Made by a program: the position numbers and the translations under genes
Shown: positions 11,501-22,353 of the stretch, one piece after another
How the letters are laid out: each line of letters starts with the position of its first letter
Position numbering within the stretch: the stretch's first letter is position 1
Assembly (NCBI GenBank): GCA_027422505.1
Contig: JAPQWV010000479.1
Location: forward strand, 259,001 to 323,000
Reading direction: 5' to 3'
Source: Craterostigma plantagineum
Lineage: Eukaryota; Streptophyta; Magnoliopsida; Lamiales; Linderniaceae
Length of the DNA: 64,000 bases
The notes under the pieces: generated by a model
Seen by the model: only the letters and a program-made list of their open reading frames with translations
What the model was told of the DNA's origin: nothing
Database searches by the model: none

Positions 11501-13085
11501 GTCCATCATATGTGTCTTTTTTAGCAAATGTGTCTAATGTTGGCGAACCTTTTTCTTATGAGCAAGCTAAATGCCAAGTTGAGTGGCAGGTTGCCATGAG
11601 ACATGAACTAGATGCGTTAGAGAAAAATCAGACCTGGTCTCTCACAACTCTTCCAAAAGGGAAGAAGGCAATTGGATGTCGTTGGATCTATAAGATCAAA
11701 TACCATCCCGATGGCTCAATTGACAAACATAAAGCTCGGCTTGTAGCCAAAGGATACACCCAAGTTGAAGGTGAAGACTACTTTGAGTCTTTTTCTCCGG
11801 TGGCTAAATTGGTCACTGTTCGACTTGTGTTGGCACTTGCTGCTGCTAGAAATTGGCCTTTGCACCAACTTGATATCAACAATGCATTTCTTCATAGTTA
11901 TCTTGACGAGACGGTGTACATGAAGCCACCTCCAGGGTATTCGAAGGCTCTCCCTAAAGGTGTGTCTTTTGCACAAGTCTTTGTATGGTCTCAAGCAAGC
12001 TTCACGTCAGTGGAATCAGGAATTTACTTCTCAGTTGCAATCCATTGGCTTTATCAATCCTCACACGACCATTGTTTGTTTACAAAGAGGAGTGGATCTA
12101 TTTGTCTGATTTTACTGGTATACGTGGATGATGTGTTACTCACCGGGTCTTGCGAGAAATTGATTAATGACACCAAGCTCTTTCTTCATGATACGTTCAC
12201 CATTAAGGATCTGAAGGCAGCCAAATATTTTTTGGGAGTTGAGATAGCTCGTTCTTCTCAGGGTATTTACATTAATCAGAGAAAGTATATTCTTGATATC
12301 TTGAACAGCACTGGTTTGTTAGGTTGCAAATCTGTCCCCACTCCTCTTCCCAAAGGACTCAACCTACGTGATGATTCTAGTCTTTTGCTTCTTGATCCTG
12401 CACCCTACAGAAGGTTGATTGGGCGTCTCCTTTATCTTGGTTTCACTCGACCAGATTTATCGTATCCTACACAGCAACTTAGTCAGTTTTTACAACAACC
12501 TAGGGAGATCCATTGGGCAGGTGGTCTGCATATTTTACGGTACTTGAAGGGCTGTTCCTCACTCGGCCTGTTTTATTCCAGACAGACCTTTCTTGCCCTA
12601 CACTCATATTGTGATACAGATTGGGGTAATTGTCCTCTAACCCGATCTTCGCTCACTGGTTATTGTATCACTCTTAGTGCTGCTCTTATCTCTTGGAAAA
12701 CCAAGAAACAGTCAACTGGTTCCAAATCTTCGTGTGAACCTGAGTATCGCAGTATGGGGACTACCGTTTGTGAGCTTCTTTGGATTTCATATGTCCTCAA
12801 GGATCTTCAGGTTCCATTAACTGTTCCTATACCTTTTGCTTGTGATAATAAGTCATCTCTTCATATCACAGCCAACACGCTTCCATGAATGCACCAAACA
12901 CCTGGATATTGACTTTCACATCATTCGCAATCAGTACACTACTGGATTTATTCGCCTACATTCCTTCTTCTCACCAACCCGCCGATCTATTCACTAAGAC
13001 GCTTTCTGCCTCTCAATTATCTCTCTTGTTGTCCAAGCTCGGACTCTCTGATGTTCACCATCCGAGCTTGAGGGAGGGATGTTGA
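8546..13085 (+). pseudogene. Copia gag-pol polyprotein, broken
   Basis: Gag starts at ATG 8546; an in-frame TAG at 8807-8809 interrupts it and the same frame continues to 9967. The gag zinc knuckle near 9405 keeps its cysteines (CTYC) but has lost the Gly-His pair, so it is damaged. Protease has DTGATSH (about 9790); after LYVP (9965) the frame is lost. Integrase keeps WHARLGHPSP and the pre-integrase zinc region (about 10250-10370), then HLDLWGPH and RSDNGAEF with frameshifts near 10580. Reverse transcriptase (RVT_2, 11389-12888) has the catalytic YVDDVLL at 12121-12141; between about 11955 and 12050 it is read out of frame by a pair of compensating indels. RNase H has SYCDTDWG and the frame shifts again near 12885. 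Not functional as a single polyprotein. Confidence 0.9.
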
Positions 13086-13336
13086 GATATCAAGTTCACA
13101 ACTCATTCACAGTTCAAGTTGTTATTTTCAGTCGGTTAGTATAGGATGGTAGCTTAGTCTTTTACATTGATTAGTGAGAGGCGTTTTAGTCTTTGCGCTT
13201 CATAATGTTATTGTATATAAAAGACACGGACTGTATTTTCTTCATTTGAGATAACAGAAAGAAAACAAGTGCCGATTGTGCACTTTGAGGAATCTACATC
13301 TTCTCCAACAATCTTCACCAAATCGCAAGCTCAACA
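13080..13336 (+). repeat. 3' LTR of the nested copia element
   Basis: Directly preceded by the polypurine tract GAGGGAGGGA at 13070-13079 that primes plus-strand synthesis. Same termini as the 5' LTR, followed by the TSD GGGTT. Confidence 0.95.
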
Positions 13337-13830
13337 GGGTTCCCTGTCGCCGTTCCTCCTGGTGTTTGGGCTAGGTGGCACTGAGCGACCACCGGTGGAA
13401 CCAGCACGGCCTCGACGGGGACAATGCGAGGGGAAGCTGCAGGTATTTGTACCTGAGTTGAGTAAATTGTGATTTGGGCATTTGGGGTTCAATCGACGAA
13501 GGGAGACGAAGGAATAATAATTGGATACCGGGCTTATCATCATCAAGCTAGAAAATAATTTGGGTATTGGGCCTTATCATCATATCATGCTAGAAAATAA
13601 TGGAGCCCATTTAAGTATTTATGGGCTTTAATATTTTTAATAATTTCGGTATTTCGGTATACCGAAATTACCGAACCTATAACTACATACCGAACGAATT
13701 ACCGAATTTTATTTTTTAAAAAACCGAATACCGAAACGAATTTTTTCGGTTCGGTCCGGTTTGTACCGAAATTTCGGTATTCCGGTAGTTCGGTTCGGTA
13801 AACCGGATTGTGCCCACCCCTAAAATCGAG

Positions 13831-14430
13831 TTAATAAGTTGAAGTGAAAACTTTGAAAATAGAGTTTATGAGTTGGAGTAAAAGCAATGTAGCAACTGTA
13901 TTATTATATAATATCACTTGTATTTTTTATGCAGTGGGTTGGAGATGCTCTAAACTTATAATATCTAAACTAATCGAATCATAAAGTCCCGCAACTGCCG
14001 TCTCATATCACTAAATAGTAGTTACCTTATGTATTTTCTGAGAAAAGAATGGGGAAATAATTTCAGATGATTTTACGATTTATTTTACCAAAAAATAATG
14101 ATTGAAACTTAAAATTCATTCTGATATATGACTCATAACGTAGGGATCCAAAACGTTAAAAGCACTATATTTATTACCAAATTTAAACTTCACCTCTATT
14201 TTCTTATCGGGTAGACATTTGGTTAGAATATATGGGAATGTTACACTTAAAATACCCAAAAGTACAAAAAGATGTGGGATGAGTCTCCTATCAGAAATAT
14301 TTTTCATTTGTAAGTGCCTGGTAGAATAAAATTTTCACGTATAGTTATCCGATTTGCTGAAAGCAACATATTGTGTACATAATACATTGAAAAAAATAGG
14401 TAGTGATTCCAACAATAGCACTCAACAATA
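13831..14430. other. AT-rich intergenic region
   Basis: No gene, RNA or transposon end recognised. The open frames here are short and without domain content. Confidence 0.5.
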
Positions 14431-14763
14431 GAACTGTCAAAACGGGTCGGCGGTGCAGGTCGGCCCGTAGCCCGCCAATGCCCGCCCACTAGCGGGCTTA
14501 GCCCACTCTAATAAAAAATGAATAAAATTAAAAAAAATCAAAATTCAATTTTTAAATATTAATTAAATTTATTTACTTTATTAAATTACAAATAAAAATA
14601 TAAAAAATAATATAATTTATATATAAATATATTTTTATTAGTTAATATATATTTTGTAAAATATTGGTGGGCCAGCACCCGGGAAGGCCCGCCCCAACCC
14701 GCCAAACCAGCTACCCGCCCTCTGAAAAATTGCAGCCCGCGGGCCGTTGACCAATATGACTGC
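14431..14763. mobile_element. MITE-like element with GC-rich ends
   Basis: Two GC-rich arms (TGTCAAAACGGGTCGGC near 14436 and the inverse GCGGGCCGTTGACC near 14738-14751) enclose a very AT-rich core of about 180 bases. Both arms are full of CCCGCC/GGCGGG repeats. This layout resembles non-autonomous hAT MITEs with AACGGGCCGG-type inverted ends. The inverted repeat is imperfect and I cannot define a clean TSD, so boundaries are approximate. Confidence 0.45.
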
Positions 14764-15722
14764 TCTACGCAACATATTTAGAAATTAGGTAACACACAAA
14801 GTAACAAAATACGTAATATATTTATAAAAAGATACTTAAACGATGGAAAGTTGTACTATAAATCAAACGGGTAACTATGTGTCAAACTTTATTTCACTAA
14901 GTACCTATATATAATATATATAAAATTTATCAGGGGATTATTTTTTTTTTTATTTTTTGGAATTTAAGTGTAGATGCACAGAATATATGATGTAATAAGG
15001 TTGTCATGGATTGGAAAAAATAATAATAGTAAGATAACAAAAACACATCGATAAATAAGGTGGAAAGAAACATATAAAAACATAGATACAAAATTTTAAA
15101 AAATAAAGAAAAAATAGATTAATCAAATTAATCAAGAAGTGACCACCCAAAATGCAGGCTTAATATTCCAAATTTTACCCTCTCTCCTCTCATCACCGCC
15201 GTCACCGCCATGCCCACCTTCCTTGCACCGACTCACCCATCGATACTCAACTCCTTTGAACTCTTTCTCATCACTAACCTCTCCGCCCTCGTCCCCCGCC
15301 ACCTCCTCCGCCGCACCGTCGCCGTCCTCCGCCTTCGTGCTCAGAAAGCTCAGCCTCAGCCTTCCACCGCTCCTCTCCGCCTGAAGACCGGCGCCCACGG
15401 AAGAAACCACCCTCTCCACGGCCTCATTACAAGCCTTCCGTGCTCCACGCGCCTCCTCACCTGCTAAGAACACGCGCCGCTCATCGTAGTCAGAGGCGGG
15501 GGAAAGGCGCCGCCGTTCTTCTTGCCTGCAACTGCCCTGTTGTCACGAGGGCACTTCTGGAATTTCACGTTTTCTGCTGGGAATTTATTAGATGGTCGTT
15601 GTTCTTGATTTATATCGGCGGCGAACGTCGCCGTCGTTATAGTGTACTGTCTGATCCACTCTCACTTCCGAAGTTTTCAGTGCACGGTTGAAGTGACTCT
15701 TGGCTCAGTTTTGGGCATTCAT
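14764..15722. other. Flank with a GC-rich possible host exon (15139-15690)
   Basis: 14764-15130 is AT-rich and empty. From 15139 the base composition rises sharply and both strands are open: + frames at 15139-15384 and 15210-15467, and a - frame at 15132-15473. The + frame at 15139 is rich in Ser and Pro, like a transit-peptide or leader region, but I recognise no domain on either strand. Copia element A inserted at 15722/15723, just beyond this block, so a host transcription unit may have been interrupted here. Strand and reading frame are undecided. Confidence 0.3.
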
Positions 15723-16859
15723 TGTTGCTCTCGGTTGCGTCTGGTCGGTGACAAATGAAAATTCGGCAGTAGATATTCAGAAGATGTAGTGTTATCTTCT
15801 GCAGTGATTGACGTGCGATCCCTTGTAGCAGATCTGATGAAAGTTTCTAGAATGAAACTTTGACAATCTTCAAACGCAGATGCAGTACGTGAGGGCCCAG
15901 TACATGAACACTACAAGGACGACTACGAGTAGGCACATGAGGATGAACAACTCATTCCACAGTCTGTTGAAATTCTCCATCGGATCCATGACTTTGGATG
16001 ATGTAGACACAGTCGAGGCGGTGTTGGACACACTGTCCGTAAGACGAAATCGTCCCGATATATATAATGCTTTCGGTTAGCAGCGATCGTCCCCAAGATA
16101 CAATGACTTCTAAACTCGTAATCGTAGCACAACGATACGAGTTTTTCCGGCGAACCGTACTCGAAATCGAGTTTTTTCTTGCTTCGGGAATTTAGGGAGT
16201 ATGGGAGTGAATAATGCAATTTATGTAGGTTGAAAGTGAATGAAATTTCCAACTCATTTGGGGTCTATTTATAGATTTTTTTCCCGCAGGGACTTAATCG
16301 CAAATTCCAGAACATACTGGACTGCTTCTATAATTTTTCAGGGATTAGATTGCAACATTTAGCAACTATTGGACTGTCGGTCAATTTGACGGCCTGCGAC
16401 AGGCCCGGATTCTCGGGCTGACAGCCCGATTCTCCGGCATGTCCCACCGGCGTCGGCTCGATTCTCCGACCGACAGCCCGAGGTGGCTACCGACACCTTC
16501 TGTTGGGCCGACCGACACTTCCTAGTGTTGGGACGCACCAGTCCAACAGCCCACTACGGCCCATTGATCCAATTGGTCATGCCACCTCATCTGGGCTGCC
16601 CAATCAGTGCTTACGCAACGCCACCTCATCTTCACCTCGACTGCCATGTCACCATCGCCGCCACGTCACTGCCCGCCGGAGCATAATTTAAGCTCAATGC
16701 TCCTCGCTCTGATGCATGGGTCATGCCACCTCATCTGGGCTGCCCAATCAGCGCTTACGCAGCGCCTCAAAGCGCCCATTGCGCACTTTGGCACGGCTCG
16801 GCCTCGGCCACGGGCACTGGCACTGTGCTCGGTGCTCGTCGGTGTGAGGCACCAACTCT
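15723..16859 (-). repeat. 3' LTR of element A, missing its first part
   Basis: Homologous to 19776-20823 throughout, with small indels; the segment corresponding to 20824-21257 (the LTR start) is absent. It contains a TATA-like CTATAAATA on the - strand (about 16267-16275), the short frame 15870-15989, and U3 repeats of the GCCCGATTCTC type. Confidence 0.85.
15870..15989 (-). CDS. LTR microprotein frame, copy A-3'
   Basis: A 39-codon frame plus stop on the - strand, starting MDPMENFNRLWNELF and continuing into a strongly hydrophobic stretch (CLLVVVLVVFMYW), predicted as a single membrane helix, then a cysteine-containing tail. It is collinear with 19915-20034, 54254 downward and 61116-61235 in the other LTR copies of elements A and C. 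Compared with copy A-5' it has four nucleotide differences, three of them changing an amino acid. Function unknown; it may be a leader uORF rather than a protein under selection. Confidence 0.3.
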   Translation of the reverse strand: MDPMENFNRLWNELFILMCLLVVVLVVFMYWALTYCICV

Positions 16860-17395
16860 GATAAGTTACGATTTTTCGATTTGTTATCCCCTATAAACAT
16901 GTGTTATTGGTCATTATATATTAAACTATACATGGATATATTATTTAAGTGCATTTTACATTTTATGCAGACGTCAAAGCAAAAGTAAGAAAAAACAGGA
17001 GAAGTTGTCGTGGAATGAAATTGGCAAATTTTGGAATTGCATAACTAGTGGCAAATTTGATCATGCGCTTGGCCCTACTTCAATTCTTTGTTCTCCCGTA
17101 AAGAGTGACCACATGAAGCAAAGGAAAGACAAGGTGGGGCAAGAAACTTACAAACCACATACCTTTTCCTCATCTCACCAACCTAAGCCAACAAGAAGAA
17201 AAGGATTCAACAATAGATGGCTCAAAGGTGCAATAATCAAACCAACGAGCAAATATGTTAGGAAATCAGGCCCAAATGATTTCGCTGTTTACAGCTTCTT
17301 TCCAGAACAGAGCTTCTGGAGTCTACAGAGCTTCTTGCACTGTCGTAGGTTCGTCGTCTAGCATATATGTTAGGAAATCAGGCCCAAATGATTTG
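16860..17395. other. Filler at the deletion junction of element A
   Basis: 16860-17250 matches neither the LTR nor copia pol; an open frame at 17005-17361 has no recognised domain. A 30-base segment (ATATGTTAGGAAATCAGGCC and following) occurs both at 17253-17282 and at 17365-17394; the second copy is the genuine pol position and the first lies at the break, after the integrase/RT linker residues FWKEAVNS (read on the - strand). This is the pattern of template-copied filler made during double-strand break repair. Confidence 0.6.
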
Positions 17396-19739
17396 GCCAC
17401 TTTCTTACGTTTACTTTGCCGTGGTTCCTCAACTTCTGGAGGCGAAACTTCAACGACTTCATAAGTTCTCTTACAACTTATTTTGTTTTTTTCCTTCATT
17501 GGAAAGATGTTCTCGAGAAAAACAGCATTTCTCGATTAAATAATCATCCCAGCATTCATGTCTGGAATTTCTGACTTATGCATCAGTAATCTATATGCAT
17601 TACTATTTTCCGCATATCCAATGAAAATGCAATCAACTGTTTTCGGTCCTATCTTGACCTGTTTTGATCAAGGTACTTCGACCTTTGCTAGGCACCCCCA
17701 CACTTTAAGATATCCGTAGGAAGGTTGTCTACCTTTCCACAAATTGTACGGTGTTTTATCCCATTTCTTGTGTGGCAACATATTTAGAATGCGGTTTGAT
17801 GACAGTATGGCTTCCCCCCACAAATTCTGGGGTAGCCCTAAACTGATTATCATCGCATTCATCATCTCCTTAAGAGTTCTATTTTTACGTTCAACAACGC
17901 CATTTAATTGAGGTGAATATGGCCCCGTCGTTTGATGAATAATACCATGTTCTCGGCAAAATTCCATAAACGGTGCCACGTATTCTCCTCCTCTGTCACT
18001 TCTTATTATTTTGATCTTAGAGTTAAGTTGATTCTCAACTTCACTCTTATATCTTTTGAAAGCATCAAGAGCTTGTCTTTATCGCTTAAAAGATACACAT
18101 GACAGTACTTCGTGCAATCATAGATAAACGTAATAAAGTATTTCTTTCCACCTCTAGTTTGCACGAATTTCAGATCGCATATATCAGTATGAATCAGTTC
18201 TAATGGTGAACTATTTCCCTCGACAAAGAAAAATGGTGCTTTTACCATCTTTGCTTCAGCGCAGATTTCACAAGTGCGTTGTGAATCGATTTCCATTTGT
18301 GGAAGTAAGTTTAAACTTATCAACTTTTTCAGTTTGTTTAAACTCACGTGTCCTAATCTACCATGCCATAAATTTTATAACTCAACCAAGTAAGAATATG
18401 TGGCTTATTATTATCAGCGATATTATTATAGCGTTTTAAAGGCATTACAGATAATTTCAAAAGGCCCTTCTCGAGGTAACATTTGCCAATAAAATGACCA
18501 TTCTTGGTGAGTACATATTTTCCATTCTCAAATACTTGTCTAAATCCAGCATTACTAAGCAGAGAGCCGGACACCAAATCTTGCGAATGTATGGGACTCA
18601 GCACATCCACAAGCGTCACTTCCTTGCCTGAGGTCATCTTCAGCACCACACGTCCCAATCCTATGATGTTGGACGTGGCCGCGTTCCACATATAAAGCGT
18701 CCTATCCGAAACTGGAGTGTAGGTAGAGAACATTGTTTTGTCAAGCAGATGTGGCGCGTTGCTCCGCTGTCGATGTACCAATAGTTAGGATTTTCCACGA
18801 CATTTGCCTCGTACACGACTGCAGTCAGGTCTAGCTCCGACGTGTCCGTCGCTAGCTCTCCTCAGTGAGATGCGCCCGAGTCTTATTAACTCTTTTTTTC
18901 TACAACAATCCTTGGCCATATGCCCAGGTTTATCGCAGTTATATCAGTTGCCCTTAATCCTCTTCGGATTCGGGTCTTGCTTTTTTAGCTGCGTACCTGG
19001 CCTCTTACGGTTATTGCCAAAACTCGACTCGGCCAAGTTGGCTCCCTCTTCCATATTGCCCCTTTTGTTCTTGGCTTCACTCTTTCGGTTATCTTCCTCG
19101 ATTCGAAGCCGCACAATCAGATCCTCAAGCTCCATCTCCTTTCATTTGTGCTTGAGGTAATTCTTGAAATCCTTCCACAGAGGCGGCAGTTTCTCGATAA
19201 TCGCAGCTACCTGGAAGGTTTCACTGATCTGCATATTTTCTGCGTGAATATCATGGATAATCAGCTGCAGATCACGGACTTGTTCCAGCACCGGCTTAGA
19301 GTCGGTCATCTTGTAATCTAAGAATTTGCCAACGATAAACTTTTTCAGTCTGGCATCATCGGTCTTATACTTTTTATCCAACAAATCCCACAACTCTTCC
19401 GCAGTCGTAGCCACTGCATAGACGTTGTATAGGGAGTCGTCAAGGGCGTTCAGAATGTAATTGCAATACATGAAATCATTAGGATTCCATGCGTCTAACA
19501 CATCCCTTTCTTTCTCAGATTGAGCGACACGAGCAACATAAGCTGCATCGTCAGGGTTTTCACCCTCAGGGGGCGATTTCTGTCACCATAGGGTCAGTTT
19601 CCTTCAGGAATCGGACGAGGTGTAGAGTCTTCAGGTAGAACATCATCTTCTTCTGCCAGCGTTGGAACTCAGTCCCGTTGAACTTGGCAGGATGTTCGAC
19701 GTGGTTGCTGGCATGGATTGTTGCTGCGTTGGTTGCCAT
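17396..19739 (-). pseudogene. Element A gag, protease and integrase remnants
   Basis: Gag starts at ATG 19739 and keeps the UBN2-type copia gag core (19501-19142, containing LDKKYKTDDARLKKFIVGKF). The zinc knuckle at about 18910-18960 reads YNCDKPGHMAKDC, but its first cysteine codon has become TGA (18947-18949). Part of the protease to pre-integrase region is open at 18781-18353 (VLTKNGHFIGKCYLEKGL); integrase is open at 18347-18006 ([15 protein letters not shown]) and 17979-17668 (VVERKNRTLKEMMNAM). Stops and frameshifts separate all parts. Reverse transcriptase and RNase H are absent. Confidence 0.88.
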
Positions 19740-19775
19740 CGATCAGATCATGAACAATATATTTCGTCTTGCGAT

Positions 19776-21257
19776 TGTTGTTTCTCGGTTGTGTCTGGTT
19801 GGTGACAAATGAAATTCGGCAGTAGATAGTCAGAAGATGGAGTGTTATCTTCTTCGGTGATTTGACGTGCGATCCCTTGTAGCAGATTTGATGAAAGTTT
19901 ATATTTGACAGTGTTCAAACGCAGATGCAGTGCGTGAGGGCCCAGTACATGAACAATACAAGGACGACTACGAGTAGGCACATGAGGATGAACAACTCGT
20001 TCCACAGTCTGTTGAAATTCCCCATCGGATCCATGACTTTGGACGATGTAGACACAGTCGAGGCGTGTGTTGGACACACTGTCCGTATGATGAAATCGCC
20101 CCGATATATATAGTGGTTTCGGTTAGCAGCGATCGTTCGCAAGATACAACGACTTCTAAACTCGTAATCGTAGCACAACGATACGAGTTTTTTCGGCAAA
20201 CCGTAGTCGAAATCGAGTTTTTCTTGCTTCAGGAATTTAGGGAGTATGGGAGTGAATAATGAAATTTCTGTAGGTTGAAAGTGAATGAAATTTCCAACTC
20301 ATTTGGAGTCTATTTATAGACTTTTTCCAGCAAGGACTTAACCGCAAATTCCAGAACTTACTGGACTGCTTCTGTAATTTTCCAGGAACTAGATTGCAAC
20401 ATTTCGCAACTATTGGACTGTCGGTCAATTTGACGGTCCGCGACAGGCCCGGATTCTCGGGCCGACAGCACGATTCTCCGGCCGACAGCCCGAGGCGGCT
20501 ACTGACACCTTCTGTTGGGCCGACCGACACTTCCTAGTGTTGGGCCGCACCAGTTCAGCAGCCTATTGATCCAATGGGTCATGCCACCTCATCTGGGCTG
20601 CCCAATCAGCGCTTACGCAGCGCCACCTCATCTTTACCTTGACTGCCATGTCACCCCCACCACCACGTCAGTGCCCGCCGGAGCATAAATTTAAGCTCCT
20701 CGCTCCGATGCGGCGTGCAAAGTGCAAAGTGCAAAGTGCGCGCCTGAAAACGCCCATTGCGCACTTTGGCACGGCTCGGCCATGGCAGCGGTGCTCGGTG
20801 CTCGTCGGTGCGAGGCACCGACTCACACCCGGGCTATTATTGGGCCAAAACTCACACAAGTTCCTCAAGCCCACTTAAACCCACTTTAAGCTCACAAGCT
20901 CATTTAAGCTCATACACATGGCAATCCCTTTTGATTAAACCCACATGAGTTTCTATATATATGGTGAAGATTTTCTTAGTGTCTAACCAATGTGGGACAC
21001 TTAATTTCCCACTTAAACACTATCAACCATTTTAAGGGTTATTGGGCCAACTTCGAAAATTAATTTCTCATTCACCCTATATTGGTTTTGAGCGTATTAA
21101 TATTCGTTAGATTCCCTGTGAAACATAGATTCGTAATCTTTCGACGATGTTTCGTCATCCGATGGTTTCCCGATTTAATTAAAACCGGGACTGAATTTAT
21201 TAATGGGTTGATTACCCTATTTGGGCCCAAAGCCCATTTGGCTCAAAAAACCCAACA
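19776..21257 (-). repeat. 5' LTR of element A (1482 bp)
   Basis: On the - strand it starts TGTTGGGTTTTTTGAGCC at 21257 and ends at 19776, 37 bases before the gag ATG. A TATA box (TCTATAAATAGAC) lies at about 20310-20320, so the transcript leader includes the short frame at 19915-20034. U3 contains repeated GCCCGATTCTC/GGGCCGAC motifs around 20450-20510. Confidence 0.9.
19915..20034 (-). CDS. LTR microprotein frame, copy A-5'
   Basis: 39 codons plus TGA, about 275 bases downstream of the TATA box and about 175 bases upstream of the gag stretch, so it would sit in the 5' leader of the genomic RNA. The protein has a polar, amphipathic start (NFNRLWNEL) and one hydrophobic helix (CLLVVVLVLFMYW) followed by HCIC. 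The same frame is open upstream of the ATG for about 55 codons without another ATG. Against element C the frame keeps its length with no indel over the first 36 codons, and replacements in the helix stay hydrophobic, but silent changes are not in excess. Candidate only. Confidence 0.35.
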   Translation of the reverse strand: MDPMGNFNRLWNELFILMCLLVVVLVLFMYWALTHCICV

Positions 21258-21262
21258 TTCAT

Positions 21263-21841
21263 AACATTGCTTATATGTAACATAATTTTCTTGTCATTTT
21301 ATTGCAAGAATCAGCATCAGTTTCAGGGTTTTGACGATGGAGTTGTACGTTGAGTTTGAGGGTTGTTCTTGTCATTTGCTGGGGTTCGAACATGACATGA
21401 AACCTCTGCAGACTACCCTCCAAGACATTTTTTTTCCGCTGGGAAAAAAGTAATATTGATAGTATAAAATATGTATCTTTTGCAGATGGAAAATTGGGAT
21501 TGTGTTGTTGTTTCGGTAAAGATCGACAATGCTACGAATTTATTCTTTTCTCTTTTGAATTATATTATTTGTGAGAGAAATGAAGAAGAGTGAGAGCTTT
21601 GAGAGGATCGATAGAAGAGGAAGGGTATTTATAGTGGAGATCTTGTGATAATGTATGATCTTTGCTTGTATGTTTCAATTTTTTTCCTTTTTTCTTTCTC
21701 ACTGGTCACCACTTGATTTATTATACTATAGTTGCATATATAAAATTTGAATTTGATAATGTGAAGTCATATGTATTGTATTGTCATTGTCAATGTGTAA
21801 TGCCAAAAAAAATTCAAATTTTGGTATGATGTGTTAAAAAT
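21263..21841. other. Right flank of element A, no gene recognised
   Basis: This DNA was contiguous with 15139-15722 before element A inserted. It contains GAG/TGT-rich sequence near 21330-21420 with short open stretches and possible splice sites (TTTTGCAG at about 21478-21485), so it may be part of the same interrupted host unit, but no protein family is visible. Confidence 0.3.
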
Positions 21842-22353
21842 TAGGGTGAAAACAAACCGATCCGCACGTCAGCTGATAGCAAGCAGCTAGGTCAAAGTTT
21901 GACCAAAGCTCGATTCGAGCTCGAGTTTGATTCGTTAATAATCAAGTCAACCTCAAGCTAGGTAATGTTCGGCTCGACTCAGCTCGAAGCTCGATTTTAT
22001 ATGTTAATATATATTATATATCTCATAAGACAAGTAGAAAATTATTGATTTTGATTTCCACCATTATCAAATAAATCATTTGATCTAACATTGAATAAAA
22101 TACTTACTATAAAGTACATGAGGAATGACCGAACATCAAATCGAGTGGTTAAACTGTTAAGAAAATGTCAAAAGCTAAAAGTATATTGGACTTGTAAATA
22201 GACAGTGTGTTCATTCACATCTCGTGCACAGTTCGGCTCGGCCAACGCTCGACTCGAGTTCGAGTTGACCAAGCTCGGCTTGAGCTCGGCTCGTTAGTTA
22301 TCAAGTCAAACTCAAGCATAACCAAGTTCGGGTTCGGCTCGTTTTCACCCCTA
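21842..22353. mobile_element. hAT MITE 3 (0.5 kb)
   Basis: Ends TAGGGTGAAAACAAACCGA at 21842 and, inverted, TAGGGGTGAAAACGAGCCGA ending at 22353. Flanks GTTAAAAAT and GTTAAAAT differ by one A, consistent with an 8-bp TSD after slippage in an A run. Subterminal CTCGAGTTCGAG/GAGCTCGG motifs crowd both sides. No coding capacity; non-autonomous. Confidence 0.8.

Larger units (their letters stand above)
8209..13336 (+). mobile_element. Ty1/copia retrotransposon nested in hAT 2
   Basis: Complete structure: 5' LTR 8209-8465, primer-binding site 8466, gag-pol 8546-13085, polypurine tract 13070-13079, 3' LTR 13080-13336, and a perfect 5-bp TSD GGGTT (8204-8208 and 13337-13341). The order protease, integrase, reverse transcriptase, RNase H marks it as Ty1/copia. 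The LTRs differ at about seven of 257 positions by eye, so the insertion is fairly recent, yet the polyprotein frame already carries several stops and frameshifts. It inserted inside the hAT element and splits an open frame there. Confidence 0.95.
8052..13472 (+). pseudogene. Captured open frame in hAT 2, split by the copia insertion
   Basis: The left part (about 8052-8208) and the right part (13342-13472, stop at 13470) are in the same frame once the copia element and one copy of its 5-bp TSD are ignored. The left part includes ATG codons at 8103 and 8106 and reads like real protein (RRVGYTRMIERWMEVQKK); the right part continues SLSPFLLVFGLGG and is then proline/arginine-rich. I do not recognise the family. 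The GC content is clearly higher than in the hAT ends around it, suggesting transduplicated host exon sequence (a Pack-hAT arrangement), but this is inference. Confidence 0.35.
7879..13822. mobile_element. hAT element 2, disrupted by a nested copia element
   Basis: The outer ends are TAAGGGTGGGCG at 7879 and the reverse complement of TAGGGGTGGGCA ending at 13822 (two differences), followed inward on both sides by clustered ACCGAA/TTCGGT repeats (7893-7995 and 13650-13805). The 8 flanking bases AAATCGAG at 7871-7878 and 13823-13830 are identical, which identifies a hAT insertion. Removing the copia element (8209-13336) leaves about 820 bases with no transposase, so this is a non-autonomous hAT. 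Its core carries a GC-rich segment with an open frame that does not look like hAT sequence and may be captured host DNA. Confidence 0.88.
15723..21257 (-). mobile_element. Ty1/copia element A, internally deleted
   Basis: The outer ends match LTR termini (TGTTG... at 21257 on the - strand, ...AACA at 15723) and the flanking 5 bases TTCAT at 15718-15722 and 21258-21262 are a perfect TSD. In - strand order: 5' LTR 21257-19776, gag from ATG 19739, protease and integrase to about 17396, then a foreign or scrambled 500 bases (16860-17395) where reverse transcriptase, RNase H and the start of the 3' LTR should be, then the rest of the 3' LTR to 15723. The TSD proves a normal insertion, so the loss of pol happened afterwards. 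Sister of element C and related to element B. Confidence 0.9.

Noticed and set aside
15132..15473. 113-codon - strand frame as a real protein
   Set aside because: The complementary + frames are equally open; Glu/Gly-rich content mirrors Ser/Pro-rich coding on the other strand, so I kept the region as undecided.
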